A DNA stretch of 64,000 nt from Arbacia lixula (lineage: Eukaryota > Echinodermata > Echinoidea > Arbacioida > Arbaciidae): contig OZ022596.1 in NCBI GenBank assembly GCA_963669155.1, positions 7,916,208 through 7,980,207 of the forward strand, read 5' to 3'. Under the pieces are notes generated by a model. The model saw nothing but the letters and a program-made list of their open reading frames with translations, made no database searches and had not been told where the DNA came from. A program made the position numbers and the translations under genes. Shown here in pieces: positions 55,117 to 64,000 of this stretch. Numbering within the stretch: the first letter of the stretch is position 1; each line of letters starts with the position of its first letter.

Positions 55117-55472
55117 GGGGGGGGGGGGGGGGTCGTTCTCGCGACGTAGGACATAGGGATATGCTGCTCTAATTGAACTATTTTGAGAAAAATCCCTAAA
55201 CAAAGAGCATGAACCTCAAAATCATTGGACATACCCCCCACTTTTTATTTGTTTTCTTTAAATACTAAATATTTGCGCCCATTTTGTCGCTCAAGCAAAC
55301 AAAACATCGTTTTCTGCCCCCCCCCCAAAAAAAAACAAACAAAAAATAAATAAATAAAAAAATAATTTGTACCCTTTTCTGCTAAAATGATAGTTACGGG
55401 TTTGGTGGCTTCAGCGGCACCCCCCCGTGGGGAACAACTGTGAGTAGCTCCCCCCCCCCCCCCCCCCCCCCC
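55117..55472. repeat. Poly-G (55117-55132) and poly-C (55449-55472) tracts
   Basis: Two homopolymer runs of opposite strand sense, 300 bp apart, with an A-rich stretch between them. Confidence 0.9.
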
Positions 55473-56779
55473 GGGTCAAAATAATCCGAGAGATATTGCA
55501 TGCCTTTAACAAGTTGTAAGTCGAACACTTCATATTTTGACGTGTTTGCCCTCAAGATCTACTCCACATACACATACACATTATATTTATGATGACTACA
55601 TAGGCTTAGAATAAATTTTGAAAGTGAAAAATTTCACAAGCATTTTGCCTTTTTAACAAAGGACAAAATAGACATCGACTTTCTAAGGTTATGCACTACG
55701 TACAGCTAGCCTCATCTACTGACTCGGCCTGGCCTATGCGCGTAGCTTTGGCCACAGGCCACGGCTTGTAAATCAAGTTATATAGCGCCTAGCCTCTTCA
55801 GTCTATCGAAGAGAGTTGGGCAAAATGTTTGTATCTTCATGTTGATTAATTATCGAAATGTCGTTAGAGATATTACTCACAAATAACTGAGCATCTCATT
55901 TTAATTAGCCGCATTAAACGTTAATGCAGGACGAAATCTATAGATCTAATTGATCCCGGCCATGAATACATTAAGCGAAGGTTTAGGTAAGAGATCGATG
56001 TCCGCAACTAGCCTTGCGGGCGCGCGCGCTACAATTTTTTGTTGCGCGCTGCAGCTAGGCGCGCACCAGCTCTTAGCTGCGCGCATAATTGCGCTATGTA
56101 TCTTGACTTACGAGGTTTTATCATACCACTATTTGAAGAGGCAAGAGATACGAGGTTTTCAAATGGATGAATTTTGATATTTTCTTTTCAGATTTTTAAC
56201 TCCAGAGTTTATTACAAGATGTATTACATCTTAAACTTGACATTTATCAAAAAAAGTGAATTTCACAAAAATTTGAGATACGAGGTTTTATCAGCCCACC
56301 GACGATATACCGAAATCACTATGTGTCATATATTTTAAAATATTTTTATATATTCTTTCTCAGCACTGATAAGCCCCGCCTCCAAAATATCCTCTAACTC
56401 AAGATTCCCCTTGTGACATCATTAAAGGTAGAAATTAGCAGGATAATAGACAAAATGTATGCACAAACTGATCATTGCAATGACTAACTCTACCTGAGCA
56501 TCACATGTCTTCACACAATACCATCTAACAACCTTTCATGTGGGATTAATCGTTTCCTTATGTCAGAAATGTGCTAGCTATATTTCCATTGAACAGTGAG
56601 TGATTTTGTTATAGAGGTATTAAATTGTATCAACATAAGTCAACATATGTCAGGGAACCTTTAAACATTTTCTTTGAAAAACTTCAGGTTGCTCTATACA
56701 CTTATAGCCCAAGACTTAAGCACCATAATGGACCTGGCAACACTAGGTGGTCAAACATATGGCATTGTAGATAAAGAGA

Positions 56780-57120
56780 TAAATGCGCTTTTCCCTTACT
56801 AATACATTGCCTTTCTAGCTTGTGTGTCCTTTTTAGCAATTACCCTTTGAAAATTACCATTATAATTTAATGTCACCCATAAATATACAAAGTCATGAAC
56901 AACGTTCATTACACCACTATCATAAGCAACTTCCGGAATTCTTCTTAGTTTCCCACTTGAGAAAAGAACAAATTTCGTTTTGTTGGCATTAACAGTTAGG
57001 TGCCAAGTATCACAATAAACTTCCACTACATTTACAGCTTTTTGCAATTCTTCAGGGGATTCTGCCGATATCATAGTATCATCAACATAAATTATTGTAC
57101 ATTTCAACATCATGAAAAGG
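56780..57120 (-). mobile_element. LINE reverse-transcriptase fragment (CR1/Jockey-like)
   Basis: The minus strand reads TIIYVDDTMISAESPEELQK, then VNANKTKFVLFSSGK, VVHDFVYLWVTLNYNGNF and AKKDTQARKAMY. This is the YxDD catalytic box (YVDD in place of the usual YADD) followed by the 'hLGv..' and thumb region of a non-LTR reverse transcriptase. It is about 105 codons, truncated at both ends, with no endonuclease. The plain 5'-truncated look fits a dead LINE copy. The exact clade is uncertain. Confidence 0.8.
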
Positions 57121-58668
57121 CGACCTGTTGTTATTAATTGTATTCAAAAACTCCAATCTCGTGCACGAGTTTGCAATTATTCGAATGATAAATGCTGAAT
57201 GCATAATTATGGTCCTTAGCTGAGCCATACCAACACGTGCGAAATACTCCTTTATGTACACAAGCCCACTCACTCAGTCGCAAATGCACGTAATCCACGC
57301 AGTGTGCTGGTATATGCTGATTGCTGGTAGGGAGATGACGATGGAAGTGCAGGTAATATTGCTAGAGCAATTTATTCTCATAATTAACAAAAGTTGCAGT
57401 CAACCGTACGTTGACGAAGCGATAGCTCTCCGCATCGCACACGATCATCATCCGCCTGTTGCCATGCTACGACGGAGGGCCATTGATACCATTATTACGT
57501 GCGTGCTTACTTGCTCGCTTGCTTTAATAGTCCGATTGGTATCCTCGAGTTGTACACTCTACGGCCTCGCATCGCTGTCTTTACCCCTTTGCATGCCAGC
57601 TGAAATGGCTCTCAATGGGATTTGTGTGTATTACTTGTGAATAAATACACATGTGGCACGTCAGGAGTTAACTAGCTCTCCGACTGAATCTATATATCAG
57701 TGAAATGCCGAGATGTGAGATGTACATTTCAACCCTTTTTATGCATGGAATAAGCTTGTGAAGTTCTAGTGGTATTTTCAATCCGTGATGGCTCTCCACA
57801 CGCTATAGTAATGCATTGCTATAGTAATGCTGTCCCTGTCCAATCCTGTATCTTGTCATAACACACCTAGATATGTCAGGACAGGTCTATCAGTCCTTTT
57901 ACCAGGCGCACCAGCCTAGAGTTTAATAGTAAAGTTGTACATCCATTGTGTCTACCTCATGAAAAACATACAATCTTGTTTGTTACAAATTTTGCTCAAA
58001 TAATGCAAATTCCATACTTATGTCACTAAACTGTACCTTTCTTCACGATCACTTTATCAGTCATTTAGAAACAATAAAAGATTATAAAGATACACAGCCC
58101 ATATCGTAGCTTAACTACTTCTAGATGCAGGGCGAGAAATACACAGTCATCACAAAAAGCACTATCGATTCATTTAACAAGAATGTTTTTATTTTGCATT
58201 TATGTAAACCATGTTGTTTCAATGTCAAAATAGGCCTACCCTGGGTTAATCATACTAATGAATAAATGAATGAATAAATACATGATAACGGCAAGGAAAG
58301 CCCGCCATAGACTGCGTGTTGCTCTAATACAACCTGAATGATGCATATCGGTGGAGCATTGTTGTATTGTTGGCTTCTCATAGAAAGCGGTAGCGCACAG
58401 TAGCTGGCATTGCGTGTAACCCCACAGCGCACGCCATGTCGCGTAACCATCTCTATAACGCCTGTATAGGAATCGTATAGGCCTACACCATCACTTAACC
58501 CTGATAGTGCCACGCCTGAAAATCGACATTGGCTTACTAAACATCGTCATGCCAATGGTATTTAGAGATTTAACCACGCGTGGAGAGTTCACTAACATAG
58601 CATAGACACACGACTAGTGGTGAGCTGTGCGACTTCAAGTTAAATGTAGTGTAAATCAGGAAACGACC
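57121..58668. other. Flank of first exon C
   Basis: No gene recognised. A 128-codon plus-strand frame (57254-57640) and an 87-codon minus-strand frame (58513-58250) show no domain. A segment near 57590-57670 (GGGATTTGTGTGTATTACTT) resembles 26090-26160 and may be a small dispersed repeat. Confidence 0.35.
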
Positions 58669-58750
58669 ATGAATTTGCGTGGGAAAGTTAAAACGAGTAT
58701 GCTGCTCGTTGTGGTATCAACTATCACACTGATGGTATATCTCTACAGCG
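58669..58750 (+). CDS. First coding exon, type II membrane anchor (exon C)
   Basis: ATG with A at -3 opens MNLRGKVKTS, then the hydrophobic stretch MLLVVVSTITLMVYLYS, followed by donor GTGAGT at 58751. It is 82 nt, phase 1, like exons A and B. The tail has three basic residues, as expected for a signal anchor that keeps its N-terminus in the cytosol. It is the closest of the three to the right edge, so the exons it joins should lie beyond 64000. Confidence 0.6.
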
Positions 58751-59274
58751 GTGAGTCCATTACCCATCTCAGCATGTGCTACTCTGCATGATCAAATCTC
58801 CTCGATAACACCTATTCATTTCCAATTTCATTTGTGCAGGTGTTCTCCTCATTTATGTAAATGCTATCGACGATGGCCCTGACGGATGAAATTCATCACA
58901 ATATTATATTAACAATACTTAAACGATGGTAAATATTTCCACGAATAAATTGTGTTTATTGTTTTTGAATGTTATGCATGGTTGTTTGTTGTGGATAAAT
59001 ACATTTAATTTTGAATCTTGAATTATTTGCATGTTACAATGGGAGAGGGAGACATAATTTACAGCAGTATTTGCTCGCGTTATATGCATGGTTGTGATAA
59101 TTGCCTGCGCAAGAAAAACATGAAGATAGGAGGGAGCATAGACAGAAAAGGAGAGGAAGAGAGAAAGAGAGAGAGAGAGATAAAAGAAAGAAGCCAGAAC
59201 AACCATATAGGAGTATTAACTATGTTTTATTTTGTATCTCTCTCTCTCTCTCACTCTCTCTCTCTCGCTCTCTC

Positions 59275-59278
59275 TACA

Positions 59279-59310
<32 letters not shown>
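59275..59310. repeat. (TA)n microsatellite with flanking (CT)n
   Basis: About 14 TA units preceded by CTCTCTCTC. Confidence 0.9.
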
Positions 59311-59312
<2 letters not shown>

Positions 59313-59339
59313 ACAAAAAAGTAATCCATCCCTCCTTAG

Positions 59340-59980
59340 CAAAATAGCATAATTTTTATCAAAAAGGTTTTGGGCAAAATAATTTGGCAGGATTGTTCCT
59401 GACCTCATTGACTAACTTCTGTGTAGAAATCACATCAATCCAATTAATCAAGCATGAGTGGGCAAATTTTAAATGAAAAAATGTCCCTTTTCAAAAGTCG
59501 CAAGGGTAAATTTGTGATTCTGTCATATGATTTTTTGATGAATTCCATTTCTGGTGGATGATTTATGTCCTTTCATTGTTTACCATCCATCTCTCGATGC
59601 ACTAACACCTATCTTAACACTTAACCCATTGTTCAATACTCATCCCGCTTGAGGTTGAAAATTTTAAGAATTTTAAGATATTTAGACAAAAATGTAACTT
59701 GACCTGCTATGTAAACATAAGAAGTCATTTCCGTGTATTGGTTGAGTGAATACACTTCAAACATCACACACGAAATGCCAAAATGTATTGTTAAAAACGG
59801 TATAAACAATTATCCTTGTGACTTTTGGAAAGTGACATTTCTGCATGTAAAATTTGCCCACTCATGCATGATTAATTGGATTAATGTGATTTTTACACAG
59901 AAGTTATTCAATAAGTTTAGGAACAATCCTGGTTAATTATTTTGCCCAAAACCCCTTCAATAAAAAGTTATGCTATTTTT
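59340..59980. mobile_element. Fold-back element with about 135-bp arms
   Basis: AAAATAGCATAATTTTTATC, GGTTTTGGGCAAAATAATT, GGATTGTTCCT and CATGAGTGGGCAAATTTTA on the left are mirrored by TAAAATTTGCCCACTCATGC, AGGAACAATCCTGG, AATTATTTTGCCCAAAACCC and AAGTTATGCTATTTTT on the right. It is 641 bp, non-coding. Confidence 0.88.
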
Positions 59981-60009
59981 CTTAGGGTGACTTAGTTTTG
60001 TGTTGTGTC

Positions 60010-60011
<2 letters not shown>

Positions 60012-60079
<68 letters not shown>

Positions 60080-60183
60080 TGTGTGTGCATGTGTGTGTGT
60101 GTGTGTATAAAGAGACAGAGAGCGAAAGAGAGAGATAGAAATGGCAGAGATATAGAGAGTGAATAAGATAGAGAGAGAGAGGG

Positions 60184-60215
<32 letters not shown>

Positions 60216-60250
60216 AGGGAGAGAGAGAGAGAGAAAGGGAGAGAAGGAAG
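60012..60250. repeat. Compound microsatellite (TA)n(GT)n then (GA)n
   Basis: TA, GT and GA tracts in series; the open frames here are simple-sequence artefacts. Confidence 0.95.
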
Positions 60251-60568
60251 TGGGTGATCGGTAATGTAGGCAGGTCACTGGAAAAAAAAAAGCGCGGCCT
60301 TCCTGATTCGCTTCCGGTAGCTGGATCGAATGCCCAATGCAAGCTGGACATCACGGGTAGGCACACAATCAAATATCATTGAGCGTATAAAATGGCCTTG
60401 CAAGATCCCCGACTACATCCGCATCGGGAGCCCCAAATCGGAAATCCAACATAGTCACTAACGATACGTTTTAGGATACTTTTGTAGAGGATGTGGTCCA
60501 AGCTAGATCAACATCTGTTGAAGTGTAACCTGCTGGTAAAGAGTAACTTGCCGCCTATGTTTCGAATA

Positions 60569-61023
60569 CAGTGTGTCCCAGAAAAAAGGAAACCCGTTTT
60601 TCGAGTTCGATAACGTAATAATTAAATACCATATTATTATAAAAAATAACAGCAATATTGAGAGTAAAGTATCTTCTTTCATTTGGTACCAAATTCATGA
60701 TAAATTGTTTACGCATGACTGATTTCAAGCAATTACAAGTGCTCGATGTCAGAAACGTTTTGCGCAGAATAACGAATGTTGTTTGCCCTACGTCGATGCC
60801 TCCTTACAAATCTTGACCATTTGTCCTGCATAACATGATTTTGACAATTATTTTTTAAACACCTTGTTGCTCCTCAACGCATGACTCTTATCTATCATGT
60901 TAGGTGTCAAATGAAAGCAGAAACACCCTGCTTTCTAATGATGTGTATAATATTCCATCATATTTTTCAGTCAACTAGAGAAATAACACAAAATCTCGGT
61001 TTCCTTTTTTCTGGGACACACTG
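60569..61023. mobile_element. Tc1/mariner-like MITE (TA target, CAGTGTGTCCCAGAAAAAAG ends)
   Basis: CAGTGTGTCCCAGAAAAAAG plus GAAACC mirrors GGTTTCCTTTTTTCTGGGACACACTG perfectly; TA lies on each side. It is 455 bp, non-coding. Confidence 0.9.
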
Positions 61024-61119
61024 TATAGCTCAAAGCGTTCAACATGCGGGATGTGCTACCGGCATCGGAGGCGAGATCAAACTATTGTGTTTGTGCTCAG
61101 TCGGACCAGACCAGCTACA

Positions 61120-61690
61120 ATACATGGCATATAATAAGCCACTTCGTAATTGCAATTAAGGCATGAGCAGATTATTGCTGGTAGAAAATTAGCTAAGGTC
61201 AATTTCACTATTCACAGAGTAAAATTGGAATACATTAGCTAGTCGACCACATTATTTATTACCATGAAATATGGCAGCAGGTATTATTCAGCTCTGAGGA
61301 GGTAGTGAAAGAACATTCCACCGATTTCACCTGCTGTTATTGTTGTTCTGGGCACACTGTAAAATGTATTTACGACCATCATCATCATCACAGTAACATC
61401 GGAATACATTAGCTAGTCAACCACATTTTGATTTATTATCATGCAAATATGGCAACAGGTATTCAGCTCTGAGAAGGGAGTGAAAGAACACTCCATCATG
61501 TGCATCTGCTTCTATTGTTGTTCTGGGCACACTGTAACAGGTATTTACATCCATCATCCAACACAGCATTATGGAAACAAATCCTAGTCTGCAGTCTAGT
61601 AGTATTTATTCAGTGGATTGTCCAACCGTGGTGTAATTACGAACTGGTCTATTGGCTTAAGCACATTACTCTCAAACTCAGAAGCTAGTA
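61120..61690. repeat. Dispersed repeat (inverted copy at 37345-37720) with an internal tandem pair
   Basis: ACATTAGCTAGTC(G/A)ACCACATT, ATGGCA(G/A)CAGGTATT, CAGCTCTGAG and GTTGTTCTGGGCACACTGTAA occur twice (61222-61390 and 61398-61560). A further partial relative of its first part is near 63103-63165 (GATTACTGCTAGTAGAAAAT). Confidence 0.75.
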
Positions 61691-64000
61691 TCGCGTATCC
61701 TGAAAGACTCTCTCTTTCGGCGACACATTCTAGGGACACGTTGCACTTCAGCATCTCAACAAATATTGCATACAGGCTTAGATTAACATCATGCTAAAGG
61801 TCTATCTCGCGAGTTCGTCGAAGCATGCCTTTGTATTATCAAACCCTTTGAACAAGGTTTGGTTCCGCCAGTCAATGTTCGGGACTGACAGGTTTTCTGA
61901 ATGATAGGATGCATTGCCTCATGTCCACTTGGAGTTTACAATATTTCAAACATAATTCCTAATCATGCTACATTTCAGCTTTCGCTGATGAACTGGTATT
62001 TTTGTCACGAAGTGCTTGTTACGTAGTTGATGCGGACAAGCGAATACGAACTTTGATATACTTCTAAATGAAAATACTACTTCGGGCAGCGGCTTGACAC
62101 GTTTTTCATGTTACTTGTAAGAAAAGAATCTTATAGAAACGTTTCCAGGGACCTTTTTATTGTGTCATATGATGATGTAAGATCCAACGTTTTTGTACTG
62201 CAACTTGATATCACGTTTAGAGCCGTTTTTACCTTATTATAACAATATTCCTCGATTAAGTCGTTAAGATGCATTATAAGCATAATGTGTTAAAACTGCG
62301 CAAGCATCTCATGTGAGGATATTTCCTTAAATTCGTATGCGCATTCTATACGGCTTTACGGCAAAAACTAGCTGTTAAAGGTGATATTCATAGAAAATCC
62401 AAAAATATGAAGATATTCATCTACAGAAAGCTTATAAGCCATACAGTGAGCTCGGATGACATTCAAACAATATATCACTTTCCAAAAAGCGAAATTAGGG
62501 TCAAACAATCACCGTATTCTCGGGGACAAATTTGCCCTACTGTCATCCGAAACGGCCTTATAGGTCTGACGTAAGAAAAGGGATGCGTTATTGTGCATCG
62601 AACATGCCAATCCGCAGCTTCTTTTCCGCCAGAAGCATCATGCATTGTTAATGAAACTATGATGGCAGTTGCTAGTGGATTAACAGGTGTGATACACAAT
62701 AGTCATTGTGAAGCGTATCCCGGCTGTGACGTACACACAACGCCACTTTCCCTGAGGCGATTTCGGAGCTCAAGAAGAGAGTCAATTTAGTAAAATTTTA
62801 CTTTCATTAAACACAAACTGAACACTTTCATGGCATATTAGCTGCATAAATTGCTTTAAGAACTCATTCTATTATAAAATAAACTATATTCATTTTATTT
62901 TATTTCCTATGAATATCACCTTTAAAACCTTTTGACAATATTGAAAAAGAATAACAAATAAGTTCAAACTCGAATCGAGCAGAAATTGATACACCATAAA
63001 GTCAAAGGATGTCATTTTTTTCGAAGCAGGTTTTTCGAAAGAGTTCATCAATTATTATTCCTGTGATAATCTTTTCACTATTTAATGCTATTTTCGCAGC
63101 CTGTTCGAAATTTGGAGATTACTGCTAGTAGAAAATGCCTCCGGATCAATGGAACTACTCGCAGAGTATATAAAGGGGGTTTCACTCCGAGCTTTACGGA
63201 GAAGTGCGTAACGTTGCGTAGCGACTACGCCGAAATCGGTTACGTACTCCTGAAAGAAATAGAATGTATGTATGTATTATTATATTTATTTATTTATCAC
63301 TTGAAACATGCAACACTCGCATGTAATGCTCTATGGTATTGTTAAGGAGGAGGGAAGAGAAGGCACTTTCTGCATCCAATTTCCAGACCTAAAGTGTACC
63401 ATGTAGTGTCGTTAATCGTCATTACTTTGCACACAAAATAAATGAAAACAAACAAAACAAGCAATAAACATCGAAACAAAAATTCAACTGAAATGTAAAA
63501 ATAGATCTTTATATCACGACTAGCATATTGCTTTCCCTCAACGGACTCTCCCATCTGTTTTTTTTCTTCCATGCAGAAGAAGTGTCAAGTCTTTGTTAAA
63601 ATATAATTCGTCCTATCGATTGTAATCCGAGCAAAAAAGAAATAATTGCACTCTTTCACTGAGTAGCGAAATTGAACTTAAATTGATCGCTCCTTTTGTC
63701 AGTGATGTCGTGTATAACTATCAGCTCGAGAAAATTCCAAAAAGCTTTTGTCTCACCACCTGGGCGCGCGTTACATTTCGGGTCAGGTAAAGTTTAACGG
63801 TTATTAGTCTGCATCTTGATAACTAGAAGCACGTGCAGAATGAGCAGGAAAAGCCTCTAACACGCATTTTTCTCGTCCTTTTTGGCATTGTGAAAAAAAA
63901 TCAAGTTTCGTAGAGTACAGTCAGATAGGTTCAGCAGAGATTCAGGGTCCTGTGGTAGCATCTAGCAGTTGTCGAACAGGGATTACGCATGAGAAAGTCG
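61691..64000. other. Non-coding stretch to the right edge
   Basis: No exon or repeat family recognised beyond the fragment near 63103. If the three first exons share a body, its exons are not evident here. Confidence 0.35.

Larger units (their letters stand above)
53401..56666. mobile_element. Nested terminal-inverted-repeat elements
   Basis: The outer ends CAGGTCCCCTGACAT..TGACTTATGTTGATGCAA (53401-53447) and TTGTATCAACATAAGTCAAC..TGTCAGGGAACC (to 56664) are inverted. The inner ends GTATATCGTCGGTGGGCTG followed by (T/A)TAAAACCTCGTATCTCA (53455-53492 and 56274-56311) are inverted with one or two differences. The motif GA(G/C)(A/T)TACGAGGTTTTC recurs near both inner ends. No transposase frame was found, so it is non-autonomous. 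The superfamily is not clear. Confidence 0.7.

Noticed and set aside
57254-57640. 128-codon frame containing MLRRRAIDTIITCVLTCSLA, like a fourth membrane-anchor start at 57464
   Set aside because: No consensus donor in phase 1 follows the hydrophobic stretch, unlike the three accepted first exons.

Overview
This is animal nuclear DNA, AT-rich and dense in small inverted-repeat transposons (MITEs), with kilobase-scale introns and recurrent TACATGTA palindromes. The style suggests a marine invertebrate, probably an echinoderm such as a sea urchin. That is inference; nothing here fixes the species.

Layout. (1) 1-4505, minus strand: the first four coding exons of a kinesin-2 motor gene (KIF17/OSM-3 type); the rest lies beyond the left edge. 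(2) 6023-6095, plus strand: an intact tRNA-Arg(ACG). (3) 6.1-17.5 kb: repeats, an LTR fossil, stacked MITEs, and the probable 3' region of the next gene. (4) 17547-36276, minus strand: a complete seven-exon MOB3 kinase-adaptor gene, 211 codons, all splice phases consistent, with many MITEs, a SINE and tandem repeats in its introns. (5) 36.3-64 kb: no conventional multi-exon gene is visible. Three plus-strand first exons (39136, 48179, 58669) each encode a short basic tail plus one membrane anchor and each end in a phase-1 splice donor. They look like alternative first exons, or starts of tandem paralogues, of a type II membrane protein whose body lies right of the window. Around them lie tandem arrays, long hairpins, a nested terminal-inverted-repeat element and two LINE fragments.

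The most unusual observation is that KIF17 and MOB3 exons are surrounded by decayed partial tandem copies of themselves ('exon echoes'): KIF17 exons 2, 3 and 4, and MOB3 exons 2, 3 (splice acceptor edge) and 4. Two further points stand out: the three phase-matched membrane-anchor first exons, and a perfect 74-bp palindrome flanked by 9-bp direct repeats. All identity statements are by eye; no search or alignment was run.
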